Shown here: positions 32,820-41,230 of the stretch, one piece after another | Numbering within the stretch: position 1 is the first letter of the stretch | Layout of the letters: the number at the start of each line of letters is the position of its first letter | Assembly (NCBI RefSeq): GCF_004349105.1 | Contig: NZ_SMLB01000053.1 | Span: forward strand, 1-43,765 | DNA length: 43,765 nucleotides | Direction: 5' to 3' | DNA from: Jiangella aurantiaca | GTDB taxonomy: Bacteria > Actinomycetota > Actinomycetes > Jiangellales > Jiangellaceae | Notes under the pieces: generated by a model | Told to the model about the DNA's origin: nothing | Database searches by the model: none | Seen by the model: the letters and a program-made list of their open reading frames with translations, nothing else | Made by a program: the position numbers and the translations under genes

Positions 32820-33563
32820 ATGGGTCACGAGTTCCGGTCCACGCACCAGGCCGACCTCGACGCCACTCCTGAGGAGATCTGGCAGGCCATCGCCACCGGC
32901 CCCGGCATCGACTCGTGGTTCATGGGCCGGGCCGACGTCGAGCCGGGTCCCGACGGCAGCGTCCGGATCGACTTCGGCGGCTACGCGCCGGCGCACGACG
33001 TCACCGCGTGGGAGCCCGGCAAGCGGCTGGCCTACAGCACCGAGCCGGCGCCCGACGGCCGGTTCGTCGCCTACGAGTTCTTGCTCGAGGGCCGCGACCG
33101 CGGCAGCACCACGCTGCGGGTGGTCGCCAGCGGCTTCCTCCCCGGCGACGACTGGGCCGACGAGTTCGAGGCGATGTCGCGCGGCCACGAGATGTTCTTC
33201 CAGACGCTGTTCGAGTACCTCACCCACTTCGCCGGCCGCACTGCCACGCCCGTCACGGCGTTCGGCCCGCCGGTCGCCAACTGGGAGCGCGCCTGGGCCA
33301 GGCTGCACGCCGAGCTCGGGCTCAGCGCACCGGTCGCTCCCGGCGACGGCGTCCGGCTGCGGCTCGCGGACGGCTCGGCCGAGGACGGCGTCGTCTACTA
33401 CGTCAACGCCGACACCCTCGGCATCCGCACCAACGGCGCGCTGATCCGGTTCCTCCAGGGGTTCCAGGGTCCGATGATCGCCGCCCACCACGTCTTCGCC
33501 GACGACGCGCACCGCCACACCGACGACGCCTGGCAGGCCTGGCTGACCCGCGTCCTCGGTTGA
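32820..33563 (+). CDS. SRPBCC (AHSA1-like) domain protein
   Basis: 247 residues. The N-terminal 150 residues have the START/AHSA1 fold: STHQADLDATPEEIWQAIAT, WEPGKRLAYSTEP and the C-terminal helix AMSRGHEMFFQTLFEYLTHF. The remaining 90 residues (from VTAFGPPVANWERAWARLHA) form an additional domain. SRPBCC proteins hold hydrophobic ligands; ligand unknown. Second gene of the ArsR operon, coupled to the regulator by a 2-nt gap. Confidence 0.85.
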   Translation: MGHEFRSTHQADLDATPEEIWQAIATGPGIDSWFMGRADVEPGPDGSVRIDFGGYAPAHDVTAWEPGKRLAYSTEPAPDGRFVAYEFLLEGRDRGSTTLRVVASGFLPGDDWADEFEAMSRGHEMFFQTLFEYLTHFAGRTATPVTAFGPPVANWERAWARLHAELGLSAPVAPGDGVRLRLADGSAEDGVVYYVNADTLGIRTNGALIRFLQGFQGPMIAAHHVFADDAHRHTDDAWQAWLTRVLG

Positions 33564-33592
33564 CCACCAACCCACCAAGGAGAGTCCCGCTC

Positions 33593-34393
33593 ATGTCCAG
33601 CACCGTCACCTCGGCCGACGGCACGACCATCGCGTACACGAAGGTCGGCTCCGGGCCGCCGCTGATCCTCGTCGACGGCGCCTTGTGCTACCGCGACTTC
33701 GGCCCGATGGCCGACGTCGCCAAGGGCCTGGCCCCCACGTTCACCGTCTACTACTACGACCGGCGCGGCCGCGGCGAGAGCGGCGACACCGCGCCGTACG
33801 CCGTCGAGCGCGAGGCCGACGACCTCGAGGCGCTGATCGCCGCGGCCGGCGGCGAGGTGTTCATGTACGGTGTCTCGTCCGGCGTCGCGCTGGCCCTCGA
33901 GGCGGCGAAGCGGCCCGGCGCCGGCATCCGGAAGCTCGCGCTCTACGAGCTGCCGGCCGTCACCGACAACACCGCCGCCCATTGGCCGTCCGACCTGCTC
34001 GAGCGCACCGAGCAGCTGATCGCCGCAGACCGCCGCAGCGACGCCGTCAAGCTGTTCATGAAGACGGTCGGCACGCCGTCGTTCGTCGTAGCGATCATGC
34101 GGCTCACCCCGGTGTGGAAGAAGCTCAAGGCCGTCGCCCACACCATCCCGTACGACTACCGCGTGCTCGGCGACGCCGGCTACGGCAAGCCGTTCCCGGC
34201 CGACCAGTGGTCCTCGGTCACCCAGCCGACGCTGGTCATGGACGGCGGCAAGAGCCCCGAGTACATGCGCAACAGCCAGCGCCGGCTCGCCGAGGTGCTG
34301 CCGAACGCGCAGCACCGGACCCTGCCCGGCCAGACTCACATGGTGAAGGCGGCCGTGCAGGTCCCGGTGCTCACGGAGTACTTCAGCTCCTGA
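33593..34393 (+). CDS. Alpha/beta hydrolase
   Basis: 266 residues from ATG 33593 with AAGGAGAG upstream. The nucleophile elbow is VSSGV (GVSSGVALAL), with an oxyanion-side strand PPLILVDGALCYRDF and catalytic His in LPGQTHMVKA; the acid is probably in LVMDGGKSPEY. It is a small esterase or lipase-like hydrolase of unknown substrate, last gene of the ArsR-SRPBCC unit. It overlaps the convergent transporter gene by 11 bp. Confidence 0.85.
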   Translation: MSSTVTSADGTTIAYTKVGSGPPLILVDGALCYRDFGPMADVAKGLAPTFTVYYYDRRGRGESGDTAPYAVEREADDLEALIAAAGGEVFMYGVSSGVALALEAAKRPGAGIRKLALYELPAVTDNTAAHWPSDLLERTEQLIAADRRSDAVKLFMKTVGTPSFVVAIMRLTPVWKKLKAVAHTIPYDYRVLGDAGYGKPFPADQWSSVTQPTLVMDGGKSPEYMRNSQRRLAEVLPNAQHRTLPGQTHMVKAAVQVPVLTEYFSS

Positions 34394-35804
34394 CCACCTC
34401 GCGCGGGCGGTCCGTCGCGCCGTCCTCGGCGCCCGCCGTCGTCCGCCGCCGGGGGATCAGCAACCCGGCGGCGGCGCCGAGGAGGGCCAGCAGCGCGGCG
34501 CCGGCCAGGGCGGCGACGAACCCGTCGGTGAACGCCTGCGATGACGCGTAGCCGCCCCAGCCGGCGAACACCGCCACCAGCACGGCGATGCCGAAGACCC
34601 CGCCCAGCTGCCGGAGCATGGTGTTCGTGCCGGCGCCCTTGCCGATCATGTGCGGGGGCACGGCGCCCACCACGGAGTTCTGGGTGGCGGGGATCGCCAT
34701 CGCGATGCCGACGCCGCTGACGACCAGCGGCGCGACCAGCGGTGCGTACGCCATGCCCGGCTCGGCGATCAAGGCCAGCCAGCCGAACCCGCCGGCCTGC
34801 AGCAGCAGGCCGCCGACGAGGAATGGCCGCTCGCCCAGCCGGTCGACCAGCGCACCGGCGATCGGCGCCACGACCATGAGACAGCCGGTCCAGGGCACCA
34901 GTCGCAGGCCGGCTTCGAACGGCGTGCGCCCCAGGCCGATCTCCATGAACTGGGCGATGAGGAACAGCGTCCCGAACAGCGACGCGGTCAGCAGGAACGC
35001 GGTGGCGTTGCCGGCGGAGAACGCCCGGGATCGGAAGAAGCGCAGCGGCAGCATCGGTTCCGGCGCTCGCCGTTCCCACGCCACGAAGGCTCCCAGCAGC
35101 GCGGCGCCCAGCACCAGCGCCGTCACGACCTCCGCGCTGCCCCAGCCGGCGACGTTGCCGCGGACCAGCCCCCACACCAGCCCGAACGCCGCGGCCGTGC
35201 CCAGCACGAGGCCGGGGAGGTCGAGCCCGGTGTCACCGCCGCGGGTCTCCTCGATCCGCGTCAGCACGAACGGCAGGACCAGCAGCCCGAGCGGCACGTT
35301 CAGCCAGAAGATCCACTCCCACGACGCGCCCTCGGTGATGGCCCCGCCCAGCAGCGGCCCGCCGACCACCGAGAGGCCGGTCACGCCCATGAAGATGCCC
35401 ATCGCCCGGCCGCGGCGCTCGGGCGGGTACGCCGCGCTGAGGATCGCCAGCGACAGCGGCATCAGCAGCGCGGCGCCGGCGCCCTGGGCGGTCCGGGCCG
35501 CGATCAGCCAGCCGATCCCGGGCGCCAGCGCGCACGCCGCCGACGCTGCGGTGAACACCAGCAGGCCGATGGCGAACAGCCGCTTGCGGCCGTACCGGTC
35601 GCCCAGCGCCGATCCGGTCATCAACAGCACGGCCAGGCTCAGGCTGTAGGCGGTGACCGTCCATTCCAGCTCTTCCAGCGTGGCACCGAGATCGGACCTG
35701 ATGGTGCTCAGGGCGACCGTGACGATCAGGGTGTCCAGTGCGACCATGAGTGAGGCGATCGAGGTGAGGGCCAGCACCCAGGCCCGGTGTGAGCGCGAGC
35801 TCAT
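34383..35804 (-). CDS. MFS drug transporter, DHA2 (14-helix) family
   Basis: 473 residues with 14 predicted membrane helices. Motif A is GDRYGRKRLF after helix 2; motif C-like sequence LSVVGGPLLGGAI follows helix 5. This is the EmrB/QacA type, which exports amphiphilic drugs or metabolites in exchange for protons. It is divergent from the SigG-like gene with a 131-bp gap that contains an inverted repeat CAGATCCGC (35843-35851) and GCGGATCTG (35895-35903). No TetR or MarR regulator lies directly beside it. Confidence 0.92.
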   Translation of the reverse strand: MSSRSHRAWVLALTSIASLMVALDTLIVTVALSTIRSDLGATLEELEWTVTAYSLSLAVLLMTGSALGDRYGRKRLFAIGLLVFTAASAACALAPGIGWLIAARTAQGAGAALLMPLSLAILSAAYPPERRGRAMGIFMGVTGLSVVGGPLLGGAITEGASWEWIFWLNVPLGLLVLPFVLTRIEETRGGDTGLDLPGLVLGTAAAFGLVWGLVRGNVAGWGSAEVVTALVLGAALLGAFVAWERRAPEPMLPLRFFRSRAFSAGNATAFLLTASLFGTLFLIAQFMEIGLGRTPFEAGLRLVPWTGCLMVVAPIAGALVDRLGERPFLVGGLLLQAGGFGWLALIAEPGMAYAPLVAPLVVSGVGIAMAIPATQNSVVGAVPPHMIGKGAGTNTMLRQLGGVFGIAVLVAVFAGWGGYASSQAFTDGFVAALAGAALLALLGAAAGLLIPRRRTTAGAEDGATDRPREVVRS

Positions 35805-35935
35805 CGTGCGACTCCTTCGGTTTCATGAATCCGTCACCCAGGCAGATCCGCGAGCACTCCGGAACTCGCCGCACCGATGACTTCCCGAGGCCGGGCGGAT
35901 CTGTACCGATGGAGAGCGCACGACGAGGAGGATCG

Positions 35936-36937
35936 ATGACCGTGATGTCCGAGGCGCGGGCCGACGAGTTCGCCCGGCAGACCGACCCGTACCGCCGGGA
36001 GCTGCTGGCCCACTGCTACCGCATGCTCGGCTCGCTGCACGACGCCGAGGACACCGTCCAGGAGACGTACCTGCGGGCGTGGCGCGGTTACGACGGGTTC
36101 GAGGGCCGGGCGTCGCTGCGGACCTGGCTCTATACGATCGCGACCCGGGCCTGCCTGCGCGCGCTGGAGAGCCGCGGCCGCCGCGCGCTGCCGTCGGGGC
36201 TGGGCAGCCCGAGCGCCGACCCGGACGCGCCACTCGACCCGCCGCTCACCGATGTGGCATGGCTGGAGCCGTTCCCGGACGCCGTCGCCGACTCGCATGC
36301 CGGCGACCCCGCCGCGATCGCTGTCGGCCGGGAGAGCACCCGGCTGGCGCTGGTCGCCGCGCTGCAGTACCTGCCGGCGCGGCAGCGGGCGGTGCTGATC
36401 CTGCGTGACGTGCTGCGTTGGCGGGCCGCTGAGGTGGCGCGGCTGCTCGACACGACGACGACCGCGGTCAACAGCGCGCTGCGGCGGGCACGGGCGCAAC
36501 TGGCCGGGCTCGACGCGGACGGCGTCGCGCGCGTCGCGCCGGAGCCGTCCGACGCGCGGCAGCGCGAGCTGCTGGACCGGTACGTGGCCGCGTTCGAGCA
36601 CGCCGACGTCGATGGGCTGGTCCGGCTGCTGGCCCGCGACGCCGTGCTGGAGATGCCGCCGCACGCGACGTGGTTCCGCGGTGCCGAGGCGATCGGCCGG
36701 TTCCTGGCGTCGCGGCTCGGCGCGTCCGGCGACATGCTGACGATCGAGACCCGGGCCAACGGGCAGCCGGCGCACGCGATGTACAAGCGCGGCGACGACG
36801 GCGTGCACCGGGCGCACGGCCTGATGCTGCTGACGACGGCCGGCGGCCGGATCGACCGGGTGACGGTCTTCCGCGATCCGGAGCTCGTCAGGGCGTTCGG
36901 TCTCCCCGGCGTCCGATCTGGCGGCGCCACCAATTGA
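35936..36937 (+). CDS. sigG: ECF sigma factor, SigG-like with SnoaL domain
   Basis: 333 residues from ATG 35936, with GAGGAGG before it. Sigma region 2 (PYRRELLAHCYRMLGSLHDA, DTVQETYLRAWRGYDGFEGR) and region 4 (LPARQRAVLILRDVLRWRAA, TTTTAVNSALRRARAQL) are joined to a C-terminal SnoaL-like domain (about 215-333, WFRGAEAIGRF). It closely recalls M. tuberculosis SigG, including GLGSPSADP and WLEPFPD. The SnoaL domain probably replaces a separate anti-sigma factor. It overlaps the convergent DUF1992 gene by 50 bp. Confidence 0.87.
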   Translation: MTVMSEARADEFARQTDPYRRELLAHCYRMLGSLHDAEDTVQETYLRAWRGYDGFEGRASLRTWLYTIATRACLRALESRGRRALPSGLGSPSADPDAPLDPPLTDVAWLEPFPDAVADSHAGDPAAIAVGRESTRLALVAALQYLPARQRAVLILRDVLRWRAAEVARLLDTTTTAVNSALRRARAQLAGLDADGVARVAPEPSDARQRELLDRYVAAFEHADVDGLVRLLARDAVLEMPPHATWFRGAEAIGRFLASRLGASGDMLTIETRANGQPAHAMYKRGDDGVHRAHGLMLLTTAGGRIDRVTVFRDPELVRAFGLPGVRSGGATN

Positions 36938-37463
36938 GCCAGGTGAGCGGGCTGAGCGGGTTGCCGCTGCTGCGGGCCTCCTCGGCGGCACGTGCGGCGG
37001 CGGCCGCCTGCTCGGCCGCGGCGGCGCGTTCCTGAGTGACCTGCCGTTCGGCGGCCAGGCGCTCGGCCCTGGCGACGCGCCACTCGGCGACGACGGCGTC
37101 GGCGTCGACCGGCCCGACCGGGATGTTCGGGCCGGACGGCGCGCGCAGCCACTGCACGATGCGCTCGTTCAGCTCGCCGACGACGTCGCGAACCGCCTGC
37201 TCGGACCGGACGTCGCGGAGCGTCTCGGGCAGCTTGTGGATCTCTTTGCGCAGCCGCAGCGGCGTCGGCAGCAGGGCGTCGGCGGACTCGCCCTCGCTGG
37301 CCAGCTTCTCGCGGATCCAGGCGTACTCGTCGCCTGGACGGCGGGGCGGCAGCGGCTTGCCGGTGAGCGGCAGGTCGTCGAATTCGCCGCGCTCCTGAGC
37401 CTCGCGGACCTGCTTGTCGATCCACGTCTCGAAGCCCATGCCGGGCGGCTTGCGTTCCGCCAT
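36888..37463 (-). CDS. DUF1992 (DnaJ-C28-like) protein
   Basis: 191 residues. The N-terminal DUF1992 core is clear: FETWIDKQVREAQERGEFDD, LPLTGKPLPPR, WIREKLASEG. A helical, Ala/Glu-rich region follows (ERAAAAEQAAAAARAAEEAR) and then a basic Trp-rich tail. No J-domain is present, so this is the stand-alone form of the conserved DNAJC28 region; function unknown. Tail-to-tail overlap of 50 bp with the SigG-like gene is unusually long. Confidence 0.85.
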   Translation of the reverse strand: MAERKPPGMGFETWIDKQVREAQERGEFDDLPLTGKPLPPRRPGDEYAWIREKLASEGESADALLPTPLRLRKEIHKLPETLRDVRSEQAVRDVVGELNERIVQWLRAPSGPNIPVGPVDADAVVAEWRVARAERLAAERQVTQERAAAAEQAAAAARAAEEARSSGNPLSPLTWLNWWRRQIGRRGDRTP

Positions 37464-37488
37464 GACCCCATTGTCGCAGGTCGGGTCG

Positions 37489-38382
37489 TCAGGCCTGCGG
37501 CGGGAGGGGCTTCTCGAACCAGTGGTGGGCGTACGGCTCGGCGTTGAACGCCGGGACCTCGGCGTATCCGGCCGACCGGTAGAGCGCGATCGCCTCCGTC
37601 AGCGCCGCGTTCGTCTCGAGCCGGACGGCGGGCGCGCCGTGCTCCGCGGCGTGCCGTTCCAGCTCGGCCAGCAGCCGGCGGCCGATGCCCAGCCCGCGCG
37701 CGGACTCGTCGACCCACATGCGCTTCAGCTCGGCCGGCTCGGCGCCGTGCAGCTTCAGCGCACCGCAGCCCACCGGTGCACCGTGCAGCGTCGCGACCAG
37801 CAGCAGCCCGGCCGGCGGACGCAGGTCGGCGGCATCGGCGCGGATGCTGCGAGCGGGGTCGAAGCCGCCCTCGAACCGCGCGTTGAGCTCGGCGGCGTAG
37901 GCGCGCAGGCAGTGCCTCGCCGCGGCGTCGTCCGGATCGGCCGGAGCGACGCGCACCGTCGCCGCCGTCAACAGGCGCTCCACCTCGGCCATCGCCGCGA
38001 CCAGCCGCTCGCGCTGCCGCTCCGGCAGCGTCGCGAGCAGCAGCGCGGCGAGCTCGTCGCTGCGCTCGTCCAGCAGCCGCCGCTCGGCCCGCCCGGCGTC
38101 AGTGAGCCGGGCCAGCCGCACCCGCCGATCGGCCCCGCTGGGCTCCGTCGCCACCAGGCCGGCCGACTCCAGCGAGCGCAGCAGCCGGCTCACGTAGCCG
38201 GAGTCGAGATCGAGCGCCGTGCGCAGCGACCGCACGTCGCGGCCGTCGGCACCGATCTCCCACAGCAGCCGCGACTCCCCCAGCGGCCGGTCGCGGGCCA
38301 GGAACCGGTCGTTGAGCGCACCGACCTGCTGCGTGACGACCCGGTTGAACCGCCGCACCTGCGCGACCATCGTCTCATCCAT
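37489..38382 (-). CDS. MarR regulator fused to GNAT acetyltransferase
   Basis: 297 residues from ATG 38382. Residues 1-140 are a MarR winged helix (VSRLLRSLESAGLVATEPSG, RRVRLARLTDAGRAE); residues about 150-297 are a GNAT domain (MWVDESARGLGIGRRLLAEL as the acetyl-CoA loop, IALYRSAGYAEV). Such bifunctional proteins are known in actinobacteria; whether acetylation and DNA binding are linked is unclear. TACGGT ends 6 nt before the start and lies inside a perfect palindrome, consistent with self-control. Divergent from the SDR gene. Confidence 0.9.
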   Translation of the reverse strand: MDETMVAQVRRFNRVVTQQVGALNDRFLARDRPLGESRLLWEIGADGRDVRSLRTALDLDSGYVSRLLRSLESAGLVATEPSGADRRVRLARLTDAGRAERRLLDERSDELAALLLATLPERQRERLVAAMAEVERLLTAATVRVAPADPDDAAARHCLRAYAAELNARFEGGFDPARSIRADAADLRPPAGLLLVATLHGAPVGCGALKLHGAEPAELKRMWVDESARGLGIGRRLLAELERHAAEHGAPAVRLETNAALTEAIALYRSAGYAEVPAFNAEPYAHHWFEKPLPPQA

Positions 38383-38384
38383 TC

Positions 38385-38400
38385 TCTGACCGTAGTCAGA
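38385..38400. promoter_or_regulatory. Palindromic operator between MarR-GNAT and SDR genes
   Basis: TCTGAC-cgta-GTCAGA (38385-38400) is a perfect inverted repeat that starts 2 nt upstream of the MarR-GNAT start codon and contains its likely -10 (TACGGT on the minus strand). In the 45-bp gap between divergent genes it may control both; the SDR has its own TAGAGT ending 6 nt before its ATG. Confidence 0.72.
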
Positions 38401-38427
38401 TGATCCTCCAGGGCATAGAGTCCGGCC

Positions 38428-39180
38428 ATGGTGGAACTGGATCTGACCGAGCGGCGGGCGCTGGTCACCGGCGGCGGCAGCGGCATCGGCGCCGCGGTGG
38501 CCCGGCGGCTGGGTGCGGCCGGCGCGCACGTCATCGTCGCCGACGTCGACGGCGAGCGCGCGGCGTCCGTGGCCGGCGACGTCGGCGGCGAGCCGTGGCA
38601 GGTGGACCTCGCGGACACCGCCGCGCTGGCGAGTGTCCAGCTCGACGTCGACGTCCTGGTCAACAACGCCGGCATCCAGCACGTCGCCCGGCTGGAGGAG
38701 TTCCCACCGGACCGGTTCGCGTTCATGCTCCGGCTCATGCTCGAGGCGCCGTTCCTGCTCATCCGCGCCGCGCTGCCGGGCATGTACGCGCGCGAGTGGG
38801 GCCGCGTCGTCAACATCTCCAGTGCGCACGGCCTGCGGGCCAGCCCGTTCAAGTCGGCCTACGTCGCCGCGAAGCACGGACTCGAGGGGCTGTCGAAGGT
38901 GACGGCGCTCGAGGGCGCGCCCCACGGCGTCACCTCGAACTGCGTCAATCCCGGTTACGTCCGCACGCCGCTGGTCGAGGCGCAGATCGCCGACCAGGCC
39001 ACGGTGCACGGCCTGCCCGAAGACCGCGTCGTCAGCGAGATCATGCTGGCCAACGAGGCGATCAAACGCCTGATCGAGCCCGACGAGGTCGCCGAGGCGG
39101 TCGCCTATCTCGCCAGCCCGGCCGCCCAGTCGATCACCGGCACCGACCTCGTCATCGACGGCGGTTGGTCCGCCCGCTGA
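38428..39180 (+). CDS. SDR, 3-hydroxybutyrate dehydrogenase-like
   Basis: 250 residues, a classical short-chain dehydrogenase. TGGGSGIGAAVARRLG binds NAD, LVNNAGIQHVARLEEF follows, catalytic Ser is in VVNISSAHG and Tyr/Lys in YVAAKHG. The arrangement NNAGIQHVA and NPGYVRTPLVEAQI matches D-3-hydroxybutyrate dehydrogenases. Substrate assignment is by resemblance only. ATG 38428 is preferred because TAGAGT ends 6 nt upstream. Confidence 0.87.
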   Translation: MVELDLTERRALVTGGGSGIGAAVARRLGAAGAHVIVADVDGERAASVAGDVGGEPWQVDLADTAALASVQLDVDVLVNNAGIQHVARLEEFPPDRFAFMLRLMLEAPFLLIRAALPGMYAREWGRVVNISSAHGLRASPFKSAYVAAKHGLEGLSKVTALEGAPHGVTSNCVNPGYVRTPLVEAQIADQATVHGLPEDRVVSEIMLANEAIKRLIEPDEVAEAVAYLASPAAQSITGTDLVIDGGWSAR

Positions 39181-39187
39181 TTTCCTT

Positions 39188-39236
39188 TCCCTTGTGGGAC
39201 TCGCCGCCGCCTGGGACCTCGCGGTCGGCCTTGGCC
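39188..39236 (-). repeat. Two-hairpin 3'-end repeat, copy 2 (convergent gap)
   Basis: Occupies almost the whole 56-bp gap between the convergent SDR (ends 39180) and the hydrolase (stop 39239-39237). Minus-strand order: stop TAA, 10 nt, GACC-GCGA-GGTC (39226-39215), 15 nt, TCCC-ACAA-GGGA (39199-39188), purines. Nearly identical to copy 1 over about 45 nt. Confidence 0.85.
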
Positions 39237-40112
39237 TTAGACCGAGGTGCCGACGGCGTACGCGATCAGCCGGACCGCCTGGGGTTCGAACAGGACGGTG
39301 TAGTGGTTGACGCCGCCGGCGGGGATGACGCGGACCGTCGGTGGCAGGCCAGCCGCCGCGATGCGGCCGGCGTCGAGCAGGCCCTGCGGCTCGTCCTGGA
39401 CGCCGCGCGCGGCGTACAGCAAGGTTGCCGGCACCGTGCCGTCGCGCAGTGACCGCAGCACGACCGGGTCGGCCAGGACGTCTGCGCCGTCGGCCCGCAC
39501 GGCGTCGAGCACGCATGACGAGCGGCGCTCGCCTTCGGGACCGACGAGGTCGTGCCGCAGGTAGGCCGTCAACAGGTCGCCGTACGACGCATCGAGGGCC
39601 GGGCCGATCGCCGGATGCTCGCGCCAGAAGTCCAGATAGGCGGCCTCGTCGGCGAACGTCATGGTGAGGCGCCGCATGGCCGGCCCGATCACCTGGTCCA
39701 GCGCCGCGTCGATGTCGCCTTCCGGCGCGGGGAACCCGACGCCGCCGTCGATCAGCACCAGCGACGACACCCGGGACGGGTACAGGTACGCCGTCAGCGC
39801 GGCGACGTAGGCGCCCATCGAGTGGCCCAGCAGCACCGCCGACTCCACCCGTGCGGCGTCGAGCACCGCGACGACGTCGGCGGCGTGCGCCGCCAGCCCC
39901 CACGGCCCGCGGATCGACCGGCTGTCGGCCCGGCCGCGCAGGTCGGGTGCGAGCAGCTGGACCTGACCGTCCAGCGCGTGCGCGACCGCGCCGAAGGCGA
40001 GCGCGTTCGCGGTGATGCCGTGCAGCGCCATGACGACGGGGGCGCCGGCCGGGCCCCGTCCCAGCTCGTGGACCGCGAGCGTCCCCCCGTCGACCGCGAC
40101 CCCGAGCGTCAT
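39237..40112 (-). CDS. Alpha/beta hydrolase (downstream of a hydrolase pair)
   Basis: 291 residues. Oxyanion loop MALHGITANA, nucleophile Ser in GHSMGAYVAA, acid region ATLLYAARGVQDEP and the C-terminal His in VNHYTVLFEP are all in place. Such enzymes hydrolyse esters, lactones or haloalkanes; substrate unknown. The start overlaps the preceding hydrolase gene by ATGA, so the two should be translated together, perhaps on successive steps of one pathway. The hairpin repeat copy 2 follows its stop. Confidence 0.88.
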   Translation of the reverse strand: MTLGVAVDGGTLAVHELGRGPAGAPVVMALHGITANALAFGAVAHALDGQVQLLAPDLRGRADSRSIRGPWGLAAHAADVVAVLDAARVESAVLLGHSMGAYVAALTAYLYPSRVSSLVLIDGGVGFPAPEGDIDAALDQVIGPAMRRLTMTFADEAAYLDFWREHPAIGPALDASYGDLLTAYLRHDLVGPEGERRSSCVLDAVRADGADVLADPVVLRSLRDGTVPATLLYAARGVQDEPQGLLDAGRIAAAGLPPTVRVIPAGGVNHYTVLFEPQAVRLIAYAVGTSV

Positions 40113-41167
40113 CGGGTGTCCAGCCCGCTGACCAGTGCCGCCACGAACTCGTCCGGTTTCTCGATGTGCGGGCTGTGCGCGGTGCCGTCGATGACGGTCT
40201 CGCTGGTGACGCCGCCCGCCGCGCGGTAGGCGTCGAGGACGGCGCGGGTCTGCGCGACCATCGGCTGAGGCGGCGCCGCCTCCTCGCCCGGCCAGCCCGG
40301 CACCGCGCCGATGGAGCCGAGGTAGGCGAGGTCGAACAGCGACGTGTCGGAGACGATGACGTCGTCGGAGCCGCGGATCCAGCGGATCGGCGGCTTCGGG
40401 TCGATGGCGTCGAGCCCGTCGAGCCGCAGGTGCGTCGGCGCCATCGTGTTGAGCACGCCGCGGGTGCCCGGCCCCACGCCCGGCCAGGCGTCGGTGGCCA
40501 CGGAGTCGCCGGGATAGTGGTCGTCGCCGACGGCGGTGGTCAGCATCGACTCGACGTAGGCATCGGCGTGCTCGGGCACGAACGGCGGCTTCACGTACGA
40601 CGACAGCATGACCTGACGGGGCGACAGAGCGGCGTCGTCGCCACGGTCGCCGTCGCGCAGCCGTGCCACGAAGTCGGGGTTCGCCGCGCCGCCGCCGGAT
40701 CCCGCCGCCGCCGGATCGGCCAGCGCGCCGTCCGCGCCACGGGTACCGCCGAACCCGTAGGGCGACACCGGGTTGACCAGCGTGACCGACGGGTACCGCG
40801 CCGGCGCATCAAGCAGCAGCTGCAGCACGACGGCGCCGCCCATGCTCCAGCCGACCAGGTGCGCCCCGTCCAGCCCGAGAGTGTCGAGCAGCCCGGCGAC
40901 GTCGTCGGCGTAGTCGCGCACGCCGCGGGCAGCGTCGACCGGCAGCGTCTCGGTGCCGCCGAAGCCGCGCAGGTCGACCGCGACCGGGCGGAACCGCTCC
41001 GGCAGCCCGAGCATGGCCGGCTGCCAGAACACGCTGGACGATACGTTGCCGTGGACGAAGACGATCGGTTGCCCGGTGTCACGGCCGGCCACCGTGAGCG
41101 TGTTGACGGTGAGCCGCGGCGTCGGATGACGAGTCTCCGTCACGCCCGGCATGAGCATGGATGTCAT
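40109..41167 (-). CDS. Alpha/beta hydrolase (first of a coupled pair)
   Basis: 352 residues, larger than its neighbour. It has FVHGNVSSSVFWQP, nucleophile Ser in GWSMGGAVVLQL, a long cap region (about 145-260) and a C-terminal GTAHSPHIEKPDEF with catalytic His. ATG 41167 is chosen because AGGAGG lies 7 nt upstream; that ribosome site is inside a small hairpin. First gene of the hydrolase pair; substrate unknown. Confidence 0.88.
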   Translation of the reverse strand: MTSMLMPGVTETRHPTPRLTVNTLTVAGRDTGQPIVFVHGNVSSSVFWQPAMLGLPERFRPVAVDLRGFGGTETLPVDAARGVRDYADDVAGLLDTLGLDGAHLVGWSMGGAVVLQLLLDAPARYPSVTLVNPVSPYGFGGTRGADGALADPAAAGSGGGAANPDFVARLRDGDRGDDAALSPRQVMLSSYVKPPFVPEHADAYVESMLTTAVGDDHYPGDSVATDAWPGVGPGTRGVLNTMAPTHLRLDGLDAIDPKPPIRWIRGSDDVIVSDTSLFDLAYLGSIGAVPGWPGEEAAPPQPMVAQTRAVLDAYRAAGGVTSETVIDGTAHSPHIEKPDEFVAALVSGLDTR

Positions 41168-41172
41168 GGCCC

Positions 41173-41185
41173 CCTCCTCAGGAGG
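41173..41185 (-). promoter_or_regulatory. Hairpin covering a ribosome binding site
   Basis: CCTCC-tca-GGAGG (41173-41185): on the minus strand the Shine-Dalgarno GGAGG of the hydrolase at 41167 can pair with CCTCC just upstream. The 3-nt loop makes it a short stem. It could reduce initiation, but this may be chance. Confidence 0.3.
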
Positions 41186-41230
41186 ATGATGCCCTACATC
41201 GCCGCACCGTGCTCGGGGCCAGCGGGCCGC

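Noticed and set aside
35843-35903. Inverted repeat CAGATCCGC / GCGGATCTG between the MFS and SigG-like genes
   Set aside because: The arms are 43 bp apart and 9 bp long; could be a looping operator but chance is not excluded and no -10 or -35 lies in a telling place.
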